The notes: generated by a model not told the origin, from the sequence alone. A DNA stretch of 64,000 nucleotides from Bacteroidota bacterium (GCA_022561875.1 JADFQJ010000004.1:32161-96160); one strand, 5' to 3'. Shown: positions 1 through 10,290, counted from the first letter of the stretch. A program made the numbers and translations.

Positions 1-26
1 TTCCGGTTTGTGTTCTTATATTTCAT

Positions 27-485
27 TTATTCGCTAACAATATGTTTAAAAAATTTGATCTCAATATTTGCCCTTTCAAGTAGCTCAAGACCTTCAGATT
101 TACGGTATTGGTTACAGTAAACAACTCTTTTTATCCCTGACTGGATTATCAGTTTGGCACATTCCATACACGGACTGGTAGTAACATAAAGAGTGGCGTT
201 TTCGCTGGAGTTGTTTGATTTTGCCACTTTTGAAATAGCATTTGCCTCAGCATGCAGGACATAGGGTTTTGTTTTTCCTGAATCATCTTCGCAAATATTT
301 TCGAATCCCGAAGGAGTGCCATTATATCCATCGGAAATGATCATCTTGTCTTTAACTATCAGGGCTCCTACTTTCCTTCGTTTACAATATGAATTTTTTG
401 CCCAGATCTCAGCCATTTCAAGGTAACGGCGATCAAACTGTTCCTGCTTTTCATTATAAGGATGTAATGAGTTGCTATTACTCAT
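27..485 (-). CDS. dCMP/cytidine deaminase family protein (ComEB-like)
   Basis: Zinc-dependent deaminase, about 152 residues, expected to convert dCMP to dUMP for thymidylate supply. The zinc-binding HAEANAI motif (His plus proton-shuttle Glu) and the PCMEC motif (two Cys ligands) are both present, and the YNGTPSG motif typical of dCMP deaminases precedes them. The frame stays open upstream to base 632, but that stretch is hydrophobic and unlike the family; the ATG at 485 (MSNSN) gives the normal length. No strong ribosome binding site is visible, as usual in Bacteroidota. A ComE operon protein 2 label would be equivalent; substrate not proven. Confidence 0.88.
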   Translation of the reverse strand: MSNSNSLHPYNEKQEQFDRRYLEMAEIWAKNSYCKRRKVGALIVKDKMIISDGYNGTPSGFENICEDDSGKTKPYVLHAEANAISKVAKSNNSSENATLYVTTSPCMECAKLIIQSGIKRVVYCNQYRKSEGLELLERANIEIKFFKHIVSE

Positions 486-703
486 GTTTGTTAAGGTCCA
501 TTTAAGCTCAAAGAACCGCAGGCAAAAGTACATAAAAACAGACAAAAGAAAACTAAAAAATGATGGGAACACACCAACTCCGGAAAATGAATAGGTAACA
601 TGTGGAGGAATACGAATAATACAAGGGAGCATGCTCCCTTGTGTAGTACTCCTTTGTCGTGTAGTGTACCTATACCGGAGAAAGCTCCGAAGCAGGGAAA
701 TAG

Positions 704-1000
704 AAGAAATACACAGTTGGATTACCTGAACCGGAATTTGAATTTACAGGATTTTTCTCAATTACTTTTAAAAGAATAAAGGTTGATAAAACTGTGGAGA
801 AAACTGTGGGGAAAACCAGGGATAAGATTTTACGAATCATAATGGAAAATTCAGAAATTACAGCATTAGAATTAAGCGATAAATTAGAAATTACTTCCAG
901 GGCAATAGAAAAATCTATAAACCAACTAAAAAATGAAGGTATATTAATTCGAAAAGGCTCTAAAAAAACAGGTTACTGGGAAATAAAAAGTTCGGAATAA
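704..1000 (+). pseudogene. C-terminal remnant of a COG2865/AlbA_2-type predicted transcriptional regulator (ATPase-HTH)
   Basis: The frame opens right after a stop at 701-703 and reads KKYTVGLPEPEFEF, a phenylalanine-rich strand, a KTVEKTVGKT linker and a winged-helix domain ending in GYWEIK. This order (GLPEPEF motif, linker, wHTH) is the C-terminus of COG2865 proteins, which normally run to 400-550 residues and begin with an AlbA_2 domain. Another frame just upstream (about 672-710) gives a plausible continuation, so the body was lost by frameshift and deletion. An ATG at 794 could still give a 68-residue wHTH peptide. The dodecamer AGTTCGGAATAA is tandemly duplicated over the stop codon. 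Confidence 0.6.
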
Positions 1001-1349
1001 AGTTCGGAATAAACTGTGGAGAATTATTCGGGATAATAAAATTTTTACAATTGTTGCACAAGAATCCGATAAGAACAAGCCGGGGGGGCAGTATAAAGAA
1101 TGGCCGATGGTGGGGTGAGAGGTGTACTGGTTCTGGTTATCCCGGAGTCGATTGTCTGCTTGATTAGGCACTGGGCTTTTTTACTGTATCGGTGCCTGTT
1201 AATTGTCTTGTTATTAATAATATGTATTAGATAATTATTCTGGTTTTTCTAGCAAATAGTTATATTACAGCATGTATTTTTCTTTTGATTTAAGCGATAA
1301 TACTACAATCAGAATGAAGGATTTGTATTTCATTATCAAAAAATGTTTG
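1001..1349. other. intergenic stretch, no gene seen
   Basis: About 350 bases between the wHTH remnant and tRNA-Leu. A G-rich patch lies near 1080-1120. I see no credible reading frame, RNA or terminator here; it may hold further decayed remnants of the upstream gene. Confidence 0.4.
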
Positions 1350-1433
1350 TACCCAGAGCCGGGCTCGAACCGGCACGGTATTGCTACCACTGGTGTTTGA
1401 GACCAGCGCGTCTACCATTTCCGCCACCTGGGC
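1350..1433 (-). tRNA. tRNA-Leu (anticodon CAA)
   Basis: Reverse complement begins GCCCAGGTGGCGGAAATGG and ends with the GGTTCGAGCC T-arm and a CTGGGT 3' strand. The 7-bp acceptor stem pairs with G:U at positions 1:72 and 7:66, and the discriminator is A. Anticodon stem CTGGT/ACCAG holds the loop with CAA, which reads UUG. The long variable arm and 84-nt length fit a class II tRNA. CCA is not encoded. Confidence 0.95.
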
Positions 1434-1605
1434 TTTCTTCCACTCTTCCTTAGGGATGCGAAGATAACAGAATTGTTGTTTAGGAACAAAATTAAGAACA
1501 TACTGTTGTTAAACTTATCAGACAATTCGTTGAGATTATTATTATTGTTAGATTTGTTTATAAGATTATAAGAACGAAATTATTTATAAACCAAAGTTGC
1601 AAAAC

Positions 1606-3162
1606 ATGAAAGAAATAGATTATAACATCAGGGAGATGCTTAATAACCTTGGGATAAAGAATATAAATCCCGGTGTTTCAACCGGAGCACAATGGATGAA
1701 ATCCCGGGGTGATGTCACCTCATCGATATCCCCGATTGATGGTAAAGAAATTGCCAAAATAGAGAATGCTTCAAAAGAAGAATACGAAAATGTTGTTAAA
1801 AAAGCCCGGGAAGCTTTCAAAATCTGGAGAAAGATACCTGCCCCGGGAAGAGGGGAAATTGTTCGTCAGATCGGTCTGGCTCTTCGTGAAGCTAAAAATG
1901 ATCTGGGCAAGCTGGTAACCCTCGAAATGGGTAAAATCTACCAGGAAGGACTGGGTGAGGTTCAGGAAATGATTGATATCTGCGATTTTGCTGTCGGACA
2001 GGCAAGATTGTTAAATGGTATCACTATGCATTCCGAACGGCCTGACCACAGAATTTACGATCAATACCATCCACTTGGGATCGTAGGTATCATTACCGCG
2101 TTCAATTTCCCGGTGGCTGTTTGGGCGTGGAATGCAATGATTGCAGCTATTGCAGGTGATGTGGTAATCTGGAAACCAAGTTCAAAAACTCCGCTTACTG
2201 CTATAGCTGTACATAATATTATAGCAAAAGTGCTTAAAGAAAATAATGTGCCCGAAGGAGTATTTAACCTGATGATCGCGAAATCTTCGGTTCTTGGAGA
2301 TAATTTTCTGGAGGATAAAAGAATTGTTCTGATCTCGGTAACAGGATCGACAGTTGTTGGGAAAAGAGTTGGGGGTATTGTAGGAAAACGTCTCGGAAAA
2401 ACCATTCTTGAACTGGGAGGAAACAATGCCATTATCATCTCTCAACATGCCGATCTGGATATGTCTGTTCCTGCAGTGGTTTTCGGGGCGTTGGGTACAA
2501 CAGGGCAGCGCTGCACCAGCACACGTCGATTGATCATCCATGAATCAATTTATGAGGATGTAAAGACGAAATTGTTAAATGCTTACCGGCAGGCTGCGAA
2601 AAAAATTGGTAATCCGCTTGATCCAAATATACTTGTAGGACCGGTAATTGACGGTATGGCTGTTGAGCTTTTCCATAATGCGTTAGAGCAGGCTAAGAAA
2701 GAGGGTGGTAATATTGTTATAGGAGGGAATATTCTTGATTCTGAAAAATTTGGTTCTTCTAATTATGTTGACCCGGCAATTGTTGAAGTGGAGAACCATT
2801 ATAAAATAGTACAGGAAGAAACATTTGCACCTATTTTATACATGATAAAATATAAAACGATTGATGAAGCAATCAGTATAAACAACGATGTGCCTCAGGG
2901 TTTATCCTCAGCAATTTTCACTCTTAATTTAAGAGAAGCAGAAAAATTCCTTTCAGAGGCAGGGTCTGATTGCGGAATAGCTAATGTGAACATCGGTACA
3001 TCGGGAGCTGAAATTGGCGGAGCATTTGGTGGCGAAAAAGATACCGGTGGAGGCCGGGAATCAGGTTCTGATGCCTGGAAAGCATATATGAGAAGGCAGA
3101 CCAATACAATTAATTACGGAACCGAGCTGCCTCTGGCGCAGGGTATAAAGTTTGATTTGTAA
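1606..3162 (+). CDS. NAD-dependent aldehyde dehydrogenase, ALDH7/antiquitin-like (aminoadipate-semialdehyde type)
   Basis: A 518-residue dehydrogenase oxidising an aldehyde to its acid, probably in lysine or related amine breakdown. The cofactor-site motif [11 protein letters not shown], the KPSSKTPL segment with the catalytic-region Lys, the ELGGNN motif with the general-base Glu, and GQRCTSTRR with the nucleophilic Cys are all in order and intact. The C-terminal [17 protein letters not shown] segment is characteristic of the ALDH7 group. ATG at 1606 is preferred over the in-frame TTG nine bases upstream. It stands alone, so the substrate cannot be inferred from neighbours. Confidence 0.9.
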   Translation: MKEIDYNIREMLNNLGIKNINPGVSTGAQWMKSRGDVTSSISPIDGKEIAKIENASKEEYENVVKKAREAFKIWRKIPAPGRGEIVRQIGLALREAKNDLGKLVTLEMGKIYQEGLGEVQEMIDICDFAVGQARLLNGITMHSERPDHRIYDQYHPLGIVGIITAFNFPVAVWAWNAMIAAIAGDVVIWKPSSKTPLTAIAVHNIIAKVLKENNVPEGVFNLMIAKSSVLGDNFLEDKRIVLISVTGSTVVGKRVGGIVGKRLGKTILELGGNNAIIISQHADLDMSVPAVVFGALGTTGQRCTSTRRLIIHESIYEDVKTKLLNAYRQAAKKIGNPLDPNILVGPVIDGMAVELFHNALEQAKKEGGNIVIGGNILDSEKFGSSNYVDPAIVEVENHYKIVQEETFAPILYMIKYKTIDEAISINNDVPQGLSSAIFTLNLREAEKFLSEAGSDCGIANVNIGTSGAEIGGAFGGEKDTGGGRESGSDAWKAYMRRQTNTINYGTELPLAQGIKFDL

Positions 3163-3365
3163 GATAAATTATGAAAGTTTATTTGTTGATGAGTTTATTT
3201 GTAAGATGCCAGAGCCACCTAAAATAGATAAATTCTTAACTTCTCAACTTATAAACTCCTAAACTTATAAACTTTTCAACACTGCAACACAAATCTTTTG
3301 TTTCCAATAACGCTGGATTTAGGGTGTTGTATTGCGTAAAAAAAGGAGTGATATCCGGTGCCGGA

Positions 3366-5288
3366 CTATCCGGCATGGGATATTGTTTTTCTTTTCAGGA
3401 ATTGTTTTACGGTAGTGAAAATTCCTTCAGCATCAAACCCGCATTCACGGTATAATTCTTCCGTGGTTCCCTGATCAATAAAACGATCCGGGACTCCCAT
3501 TCTTTTCACACGGGAAGAGTATTGATTTTCGGTCATAAACTCAATAACTGCTGAGCCGAATCCTCCGGTAATGGTTCCGTCTTCAATTGTAATTACAAAT
3601 TCAAATTCTTTGAAAACTCTATGCAGTATCTCTTCATCAAGAGGTTTTGCAAATCGCATATCGTAATGGCAAATACTTACATTTTCTTTTTTCAAACGTT
3701 CGGTAGCCTCAACAACAAAATTTCCAACATGACCGATTGACAGGATAGCTATATCATGTCCGTCCCTGATTAAACGACCTTTACCTACAGGAATTTCACG
3801 AAACGGCTTTTTCCATTCCGGCATTACCCCTCTGCCCCGCGGATAACGGATAGAGAATGGACCTTTGTTATCCAATTGTGCAGAGTACATCAGATTGCGC
3901 AACTCTTCTTCGTTCATAGGAGCGCTTACTATCATGTTAGGCACGTTTCGCATATATGCCAGATCAAAAACACCCTGATGAGTTGCCCCGTCCTCACCAA
4001 CTATCCCGCCTCTGTCAAGACAGAAAACAACATCCAGATTCTGGATAGCGACATCGTGGATAACCTGGTCGTAAGCCCTTTGCATAAATGTAGAGTATAT
4101 GTTGCAAAAAGGCTTCATCCCTTGCTTTGCCAACCCGGCTGAAAAAGTAACCGCATGCTGTTCGGCAATTCCCACATCAAATACCCTGTCAGGCATTTTC
4201 TCCATCATTAAATTCAATGATGAACCTGTTGCCATAGCAGGAGTAATAGCTACAATTTTATCGTTCTTTTCAGCAAGCTCAATAATTGTATGTCCGAAAA
4301 CATCCTGATACTTCGGTGGTTTAACCTTGTCGGTTTTTACTGTAAGAATTTCACCGGTGGTTTTGTTAAACATCCCGGGGGCATGAAATTGTGTTTGGTT
4401 AAGTTCAGCCTGTTTAAAACCTTTGCCTTTTACTGTCTGGCAATGAAGTAATTTGGGACCGGAAATATTCTTAAGGTCATTCAGTATCTGGGTTAGGTGT
4501 ATTACATCATGACCGTCAACAGGACCAAAATATCTAAAGTTCATTGATTCAAACAGGTTGCTGTGCTTCAGAACAGCCGATTTTATGGCATGATCAAGCT
4601 TCTGAATAAGAGCGCGCGGATTGGAACCGGGGAGCTTTATTTTTCCCAGTAATTGCCAGATATCATTTTTAATGCGATTATAAGTCTTGCTTGTGGTCAC
4701 ATCAAGCAGGTATTCTTTCATTGCTCCTACATTCGGATCAATAGCTATGTTGTTGTCATTCAGGATGACTAACAGATTAGAATTCTGTATACCTGCATTG
4801 TTTAATCCTTCAAAAGCAAGGCCGGCAGTCATTGCACCATCGCCGATTATTGCAACTACCTGCCGGTTTTCTCCTTTATTCCGTGTTGCTATTGCCATAC
4901 CCAGGGCTGCTGAGATCGAGGTTGATGAATGACCTACTCCGAAAGAATCATATTCACTTTCATCAGGTTTAGGGAAACCGCTTATCCCTTTGTATTGCCG
5001 GTTTGTATGAAATTTTTCCCTGCGCCCGGTAAGTATTTTATGTCCGTAAGCCTGGTGTCCCACGTCCCAGACAATCAGATCATATGGCGTATTAAACACA
5101 TAGTGAAGAGCAACGGTAAGTTCCACAACTCCCAGACTGGCGCCAAGATGACCGGGATGGGAACTCACGATATCGATTATGAACTGTCGTAATTCGCGAC
5201 TTACCTGAGGAAGATCTTCCGGTGGAAGTTTCCTGAGGTCATAAGGAGTTACAATCCGGTTTAGTAATTCATATGCTTCATCTGACAT
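3366..5288 (-). CDS. dxs: 1-deoxy-D-xylulose-5-phosphate synthase
   Basis: Thiamine-diphosphate enzyme joining pyruvate and glyceraldehyde 3-phosphate, the first step of the MEP isoprenoid pathway. Hallmarks are the N-terminal SSHPGHLGASLG segment, WDVGHQAYGHKILTGR, the GDGAMTAG thiamine/Mg site, the EQHAVTFSAGLA segment with the catalytic Glu, and DRGGIVGEDGATHQG. About 640 residues, full length. The frame allows a start at 5312, but a TATCTTTG promoter box overlaps that codon (5310-5317), so the ATG at 5288 (MSDEAYELL) is the better start. Convergent with the ALDH gene, divergent from the OmpA-like gene. Confidence 0.96.
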   Translation of the reverse strand: MSDEAYELLNRIVTPYDLRKLPPEDLPQVSRELRQFIIDIVSSHPGHLGASLGVVELTVALHYVFNTPYDLIVWDVGHQAYGHKILTGRREKFHTNRQYKGISGFPKPDESEYDSFGVGHSSTSISAALGMAIATRNKGENRQVVAIIGDGAMTAGLAFEGLNNAGIQNSNLLVILNDNNIAIDPNVGAMKEYLLDVTTSKTYNRIKNDIWQLLGKIKLPGSNPRALIQKLDHAIKSAVLKHSNLFESMNFRYFGPVDGHDVIHLTQILNDLKNISGPKLLHCQTVKGKGFKQAELNQTQFHAPGMFNKTTGEILTVKTDKVKPPKYQDVFGHTIIELAEKNDKIVAITPAMATGSSLNLMMEKMPDRVFDVGIAEQHAVTFSAGLAKQGMKPFCNIYSTFMQRAYDQVIHDVAIQNLDVVFCLDRGGIVGEDGATHQGVFDLAYMRNVPNMIVSAPMNEEELRNLMYSAQLDNKGPFSIRYPRGRGVMPEWKKPFREIPVGKGRLIRDGHDIAILSIGHVGNFVVEATERLKKENVSICHYDMRFAKPLDEEILHRVFKEFEFVITIEDGTITGGFGSAVIEFMTENQYSSRVKRMGVPDRFIDQGTTEELYRECGFDAEGIFTTVKQFLKRKTISHAG

Positions 5289-5309
5289 GACAAAATCATT
5301 ATATAGATA

Positions 5310-5317
5310 CAAAGATA
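5310..5317 (-). promoter_or_regulatory. putative Bacteroidota -7 box for dxs
   Basis: Reverse strand reads TATCTTTG, matching the Bacteroidota consensus TAnnTTTG, 22 bases before the chosen dxs ATG. A clear -33 TTTG is not visible. It argues against the upstream start at 5312. Confidence 0.45.
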
Positions 5318-5373
5318 AGTATTTCTAAAAAAAAGTTGTTAATATTGAATGATGAATAAAAAACATATGAAAA

Positions 5374-6387
5374 ATGCAGTTACAATTTAAAAAAATAATT
5401 ATTCTTTCAATGATGATTTCCACGGTTTATTCCTGTGTCCCTACCCGCCAGTTCAATGATATGCAGGAGAAAAACAGGAGACTGCTTACCGAGAGAGACT
5501 TGTTGAAAGCAGAAAATCAGAATTTTTCGGTTGAGAAGAATGAATTGACATCTAAGTTTGAGAGTCTGGAAGGTGATATCAAAGAAATAGAAAAAAAATA
5601 CCGGGATAAATCAGAAGAATATGATCAGTTAAAGAAAGATCTAAACCGGGTAAACAGGCAATATTTCGATCTCCGGAAAGCCCAGGAGGAGCTTATTAAA
5701 GGTAATGACCAGGGAACAAGACGGTTGTTAAAACAATTACAGGTTACACAGGAAAGTTTAGCGGGGAAAGAAGATGAACTTCGGGAACTTGAACTGTCAC
5801 TGAAAAATAAAAAACAAAACCTCGAAGAATTATTTTTTGAACTGGATAAAAGAAATGCAAAACTTATTGAGCTTGAGAAAATTCTTCAGAAAAAAGACTC
5901 TGTTGTTCTGGCATTGAAAGATAAAGTTTCGTCTGCGTTATTGGGATTTAAAAATGACGGTTTAACCGTAACGCTTAAGAATGGCAAGGTATATGTTTCA
6001 CTTGAGGAGAAGCTCTTGTTCGGAACAGGAAGCACAACCGTTAGCCGGAATGGAGTGGATGCTCTTGGAAAACTTGGGCGGGTGCTGGAACGAAATCCCG
6101 ATATCAATATTATGATAGAGGGACACACTGATGATGTTCCCTATAAAACAAGCAGTGGACCGATTAAAGATAACTGGGACCTGAGTGTAAAAAGAGCCAC
6201 TGCAGTTGTAAGGATATTGCTGAATAATTCATCAATAGATCCAAAACGTTTGATTGCCGGCGGACGTGGTGAGTTTATGCCTGTCGATTCCGGAAAAACA
6301 ACTGAAACCCGAAGAAAAAACCGCCGTACAGAAATAATACTGACTCCTAAACTGGATGAATTATTCCGGATACTTGAAACTAATTAG
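5374..6387 (+). CDS. OmpA-family lipoprotein with coiled-coil stalk
   Basis: A 337-residue envelope protein. The N-terminus has a short hydrophobic signal with lipobox VYSC, so it should be lipid-anchored. Residues about 28-185 are charged, heptad-like coiled coil. The C-terminal 130 residues form an OmpA peptidoglycan-binding domain: strand with LFGTGSTTVS, then IMIEGHTDDVPY, NWDLSVKRA, and the closing RRKNRRTEIILTP motif with the paired arginines that bind diaminopimelate. Likely links the outer membrane to peptidoglycan. No operon partner is close. Confidence 0.85.
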   Translation: MQLQFKKIIILSMMISTVYSCVPTRQFNDMQEKNRRLLTERDLLKAENQNFSVEKNELTSKFESLEGDIKEIEKKYRDKSEEYDQLKKDLNRVNRQYFDLRKAQEELIKGNDQGTRRLLKQLQVTQESLAGKEDELRELELSLKNKKQNLEELFFELDKRNAKLIELEKILQKKDSVVLALKDKVSSALLGFKNDGLTVTLKNGKVYVSLEEKLLFGTGSTTVSRNGVDALGKLGRVLERNPDINIMIEGHTDDVPYKTSSGPIKDNWDLSVKRATAVVRILLNNSSIDPKRLIAGGRGEFMPVDSGKTTETRRKNRRTEIILTPKLDELFRILETN

Positions 6388-6424
6388 AGCCCGTCTATAA
6401 AGTCCGAAAGTTTATATAAATATT

Positions 6425-6575
6425 AAAAATCACAAATGACAAGCACCAAATTTCAAATAAATTACAATATTCAAAAATCCAATGATCAAAACGGTTTCGG
6501 TCATTTGGTAATTGATATTTGGATATTATTTGTTTTTTGTTTTTTGTTTTTTGGTGCTTTATTTACGAGAATGCT
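6425..6575. repeat. long imperfect inverted repeat (intergenic palindrome)
   Basis: AAGCACCAAA and CAAATAA blocks on the left recur as TTATTTG and TTTGGTGCTT on the right around a centre near CAAAACGGTTTCGGTCATTTGG. The transcript would fold into one long imperfect hairpin. It sits between two plus-strand genes and codes for nothing. It looks like a dispersed intergenic palindrome rather than a plain terminator, although the TTTTTTG runs could end transcription. Confidence 0.5.
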
Positions 6576-6663
6576 TGACTTTATGGACAGACACTAATTA
6601 AAGTTCATAAAGAACTATATTTAGTGCCTGTTTCGCTTATGGCTATTTGTGTACAATAAAAAG

Positions 6664-7680
6664 ATGGATGTTTACCACTTGCTGCGAAAGCTCACTATTC
6701 GCAAAATATGGAACTTCTTATTGCTTAGTATAAGCTATTTCCTGTCAACAGTTCTTAAGAAACACTTCTTGTGGGGGCATCCTGCAACTCTTTCGATAGA
6801 ACCATCCTCATATTGTAATCTTAGTTGTCCTGAATGTCCGGCAGGAGTCAAAAGTCTTACACGGGAAAAAGGGTTTATTGATATAGAGTTATTTGATAAG
6901 ATACTGGAGGAGACATATCCTTATCTAATATACCTCAACCTCTATTTCCAGGGAGAACCATTTCTTCATAACCGGTTTATTGACATGATAAAACGGGCTG
7001 TTGAAAAAAAAGTATATACGTCCACTTCCACAAACGGCCATTTTCTCACCCCGGAGAATATCAAAGGGATGATAGAAAGCGGACTTGACAGGCTGATCAT
7101 CTCAGTTGACGGGACCACTCAGGAAGTATATGAAAAGTACAGGGTGGGAGGCGATATGGAAACAGTAATTTCAGGAATTAAGAATGTTGTGGAATGGAAA
7201 AAAAAGTTTCAAACTTCAAAACCGTTTCTGATACTGAGCTTCCTGGCATTAAGCACCAACGAACACCAAATAAATGATATCAAAGAGTTAGGGAAAAAAC
7301 TGGGTGTTGATAAGGTAGTGATCAAAACAGCACAAGTTAAAGATATGAGTTGCCGGAATGATCTGGTGCCTGCAGGGAAGGAATTGACACGGTATAAATT
7401 CGTAGACGGACATTATGAATTAAAGAAAAAACTTACAAACCGTTGTTGGCGTGCCTGGAGCTCTCCGGTTATCACTTTTAACGGAAAATTGGTGCCATGT
7501 TGCTTTGATAAGAATGCTGAACATTCCTTGGGAGAAGTGGTAACAACCGGCTTCAGAGATGTATGGAAAGGAAATGGTTTCAAGGATTTTAGAGAAAGAA
7601 TTCTGAATGAAAGAAAAACAATAAATATTTGCCGGAATTGCACAAGCGGGCAGACTATATTTGTAAGAAAAAATAGTTAG
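6664..7680 (+). CDS. radical SAM / SPASM domain protein
   Basis: About 338 residues. The radical SAM cluster motif is SYCNLSCPECPAG (CxxxCxxC), followed by a TIM-barrel-like core with GEPFLH and ISVDG motifs. The C-terminal third carries extra cysteines (RCW, PCCFDK, ICRNC) in a SPASM-like arrangement for auxiliary Fe-S clusters. An amphipathic hydrophobic stretch at residues 16-35 may hold the protein at the membrane. Such proteins modify peptides or lipids; no precursor peptide is visible nearby. ATG at 6664 is chosen; an in-frame GTG lies at 6649. Confidence 0.8.
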   Translation: MDVYHLLRKLTIRKIWNFLLLSISYFLSTVLKKHFLWGHPATLSIEPSSYCNLSCPECPAGVKSLTREKGFIDIELFDKILEETYPYLIYLNLYFQGEPFLHNRFIDMIKRAVEKKVYTSTSTNGHFLTPENIKGMIESGLDRLIISVDGTTQEVYEKYRVGGDMETVISGIKNVVEWKKKFQTSKPFLILSFLALSTNEHQINDIKELGKKLGVDKVVIKTAQVKDMSCRNDLVPAGKELTRYKFVDGHYELKKKLTNRCWRAWSSPVITFNGKLVPCCFDKNAEHSLGEVVTTGFRDVWKGNGFKDFRERILNERKTINICRNCTSGQTIFVRKNS

Positions 7681-7684
7681 GAGT

Positions 7685-7795
7685 ATGGAATAGTGGAATA
7701 ATGGAGTAATGGAAAAATGGAAAAATGGGAAGAAAAAACATTAATGGTGAATTTTACGTTCAAACAGGTATTATTCCAACATTCCAATATTCCAG
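7685..7795. repeat. intergenic inverted repeat sharing a block with 11885-11920
   Basis: TGGAATA/TGGAAT words on the left pair with ATTCCAACATTCCAATATTCCA on the right. The internal block AATGGGAAGAAAAAACATTAAT recurs with two changes near 11899-11920. It is a dispersed non-coding element between the radical SAM and acylase genes. Confidence 0.45.
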
Positions 7796-7884
7796 GATAA
7801 CTATGTTTTATCCTGAAAAACTACGTTTAATATGTGTAGTTTTTATAATTTTCATTATTATTATAATCTTAATTTCAATTTGTT

Positions 7885-10290
7885 ATGAAAACATTAAAAA
7901 GGATTGCCATTGTTATTGCATTTCTGATAGTAATTATTGCAATTTCTGGATATTTCTTTTTACACCATCTTTCGCATAAAGCAGTGCCTGATTACAATCA
8001 GGACATTAACCTGAAGGATATAAAAGAAAAAGTGGTTGTCTACAGGGATTCTCTGGCTATTCCTCACATAATAGCGCAAAATGATGAGGATCTTTACAGG
8101 GCGGTTGGCTATGTTATGGCTCAGGACCGTCTGTGGCAAATGGATTTACTGAGGAGGGTTACAACCGGCAGGTTATCTGAAATTTTTGGCGAAGACCTTA
8201 TTGAGACAGATTTGTTTCTCAGGTCTTTACGAATACTTGAAAAATCGCGGCTTATTTTATCTAAAACAGGCCCTGAAAGAATCAAAGCACTTGAAGCTTT
8301 CTCCGACGGGGTGAATCAGTATATTGAACAAAATGATAAAAGCTTGCCTCTTGAATTCAGCATATTAGGATACAAACCTGAGAAGTGGAAACCTGCGTAT
8401 TCAGTAAATATTATTGGTTATATGGCATGGGATCTGGCAGGCAGCACTTATTCAAGTGAAGTGATAATTTACAAGTTGTTAGAAAAATTTGGCCGGGAAA
8501 AAATGCAGTATCTTTTACCTCGTTTTGCAGGCAGGGCGGATCTGGTATATCCTGATTTTAAACTTGATAGCCAAAAACTTTCATTCACTGAAAAGTTAGC
8601 CGCACACCAGGAAATACTTAAGGGGCTTGGATCTCAGATATTTTGCGGGAGCAATAACTGGGCTGTTTCAGGTGAAAAAACCGTTACGGGAATGCCTTTA
8701 TTTGCAAACGATATGCATTTGGGATTAAATGCACCGGGGATATGGTACCAGATGCATCATATTATTGAGGGGAAAATGAATGTGACCGGAGTTGTTGTAC
8801 CCGGTCAGCCACTTATTGTTTCCGGGCATAATGACAGTATCGCATGGGGTATGACAAATCTGGCTGTTGATGATATAGATCTTTACATTGAAAAAATCAA
8901 TCCGAACGATTCGGGTCAATACATGTTCAATGGAGAGTGGAAAAATTTTGATATAAGAAAAGAGGTAATAAAGATCAAAGGAGGCGGGGAAGTTGAAAAA
9001 GAACTGCATTTTACTCACCGCGGACCGGTAATATCAGGATTCAAAAACCTTTCAGATGTAATTACCATGAGATGGATTGGTAATGATTACAGCGATGAGA
9101 TGAGAGGGGTTTATCTTTTAAACAGGGCAAATAACTGGGAAGACTTCAAAAATGCGATCTCAACATTCAAATCGGTCAGCCAGAATTTTGTTTATGCTGA
9201 TGTAAATGGCAACATCGGACTATATGCAGGAGGAGGTATTCCTGTCAGGAAAGGAAATGGATATACAATAATGAGTGGTGAAACAGATGAATATGACTGG
9301 AAAGGAGTTGTTCCGTTTGAACAATTGCCTTACAGTTATAACCCGGAATCAGGATTTGTTTCTTCAGCAAATAACAAAACAGTTGATGATGATTATCCGT
9401 ATTATATAGGCATATATTTTGCGCAGGAATACAGGATCAAAAGGATCAGGGAGTTATTGAACCAAAAGGAAAAATTATCGATAGAGGATTTTATTGAGAT
9501 CCAGAATGATCAGAATTCGGCGCTGGTTAAAAAATTGCGCAAGGATATTGTTGAGATACTTAACAAAGCTGAATTAAATGATATGGAAGAGAAGGCGCTT
9601 GAGATATTCACTAATTGGGACGGGGAAATGTCGGCTGAGGATGCCGGACCTGCTGTTTTTGAAAGTTTTTATTTAATTCTGCCTAAGAATATACTAATGG
9701 ATGAAATGGGAGAAGATCTTTATTCTGAATATTATGGTAATTCAACTTTGTTGAAGAATTTTATTGAAAATTTGTGGAGCAACAAAGAGATGAAATGGTG
9801 TGATGATATTACGACAAAGGATGTTAAAGAAGGATTTGATGAAATGGTAGTGAAAAGTTTCAAAGAAGCAATAGCAAAGCTTGCTGAGAAAATGGGTGAT
9901 ACACCTGAGCGGTGGTCATGGGGATCGATACACAAATTTACACTTGAACATCCCCTTGGTGGTAAAAAAATACTGGCAAAAATATTTAACCTGAACAGGG
10001 GACCATATGAATTGGGAGGAAGTTTTCATACAGTAAGACCTTTTTCATATCCATTCAGAGATCCTTTTAAGGTGGACCATGGAGCATCACAAAGACATAT
10101 ATACTCAACGGCTAACTGGGATCTGTCACTGAGTGTTATTCCAACGGGAACAAGCGGGGTGCCTGCCAGCGATCATTATTGCGATCAGACAGCATTATAT
10201 ATTAATGGGAAATATCATAATGATATGTTCAGCAAAGATTTGGTTATCAGGAATGCGAAATACACAATGAGGTTTATTCCGGCTGAATAA
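7885..10290 (+). CDS. penicillin acylase family protein (Ntn hydrolase)
   Basis: An 801-residue amidase precursor. An N-terminal hydrophobic helix (residues 7-27) serves as signal or anchor, so it acts in the periplasm. The alpha-chain has the family motif QDRLWQMDLLRR. The autocleavage site is CGSNNWAVSG: Ser of GSNNW becomes the N-terminal nucleophile of the beta-chain. The beta-chain keeps NDMHLGLNAPG, WGMTN and the HxxxxGPVI segment. Members cleave N-acyl groups from beta-lactams, homoserine lactones or acyl amino acids; the substrate here is unknown. It ends at a bidirectional terminator. Confidence 0.88.
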   Translation: MKTLKRIAIVIAFLIVIIAISGYFFLHHLSHKAVPDYNQDINLKDIKEKVVVYRDSLAIPHIIAQNDEDLYRAVGYVMAQDRLWQMDLLRRVTTGRLSEIFGEDLIETDLFLRSLRILEKSRLILSKTGPERIKALEAFSDGVNQYIEQNDKSLPLEFSILGYKPEKWKPAYSVNIIGYMAWDLAGSTYSSEVIIYKLLEKFGREKMQYLLPRFAGRADLVYPDFKLDSQKLSFTEKLAAHQEILKGLGSQIFCGSNNWAVSGEKTVTGMPLFANDMHLGLNAPGIWYQMHHIIEGKMNVTGVVVPGQPLIVSGHNDSIAWGMTNLAVDDIDLYIEKINPNDSGQYMFNGEWKNFDIRKEVIKIKGGGEVEKELHFTHRGPVISGFKNLSDVITMRWIGNDYSDEMRGVYLLNRANNWEDFKNAISTFKSVSQNFVYADVNGNIGLYAGGGIPVRKGNGYTIMSGETDEYDWKGVVPFEQLPYSYNPESGFVSSANNKTVDDDYPYYIGIYFAQEYRIKRIRELLNQKEKLSIEDFIEIQNDQNSALVKKLRKDIVEILNKAELNDMEEKALEIFTNWDGEMSAEDAGPAVFESFYLILPKNILMDEMGEDLYSEYYGNSTLLKNFIENLWSNKEMKWCDDITTKDVKEGFDEMVVKSFKEAIAKLAEKMGDTPERWSWGSIHKFTLEHPLGGKKILAKIFNLNRGPYELGGSFHTVRPFSYPFRDPFKVDHGASQRHIYSTANWDLSLSVIPTGTSGVPASDHYCDQTALYINGKYHNDMFSKDLVIRNAKYTMRFIPAE

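Noticed and set aside
944..1171. Minus-strand open frame between the wHTH remnant and tRNA-Leu
   Set aside because: It overlaps the end of the remnant antisense, has no recognisable motif and no start signal.
2061..2541. Long antisense frames within the aldehyde dehydrogenase gene
   Set aside because: They are shadows of a well-conserved gene with all catalytic motifs on the other strand.
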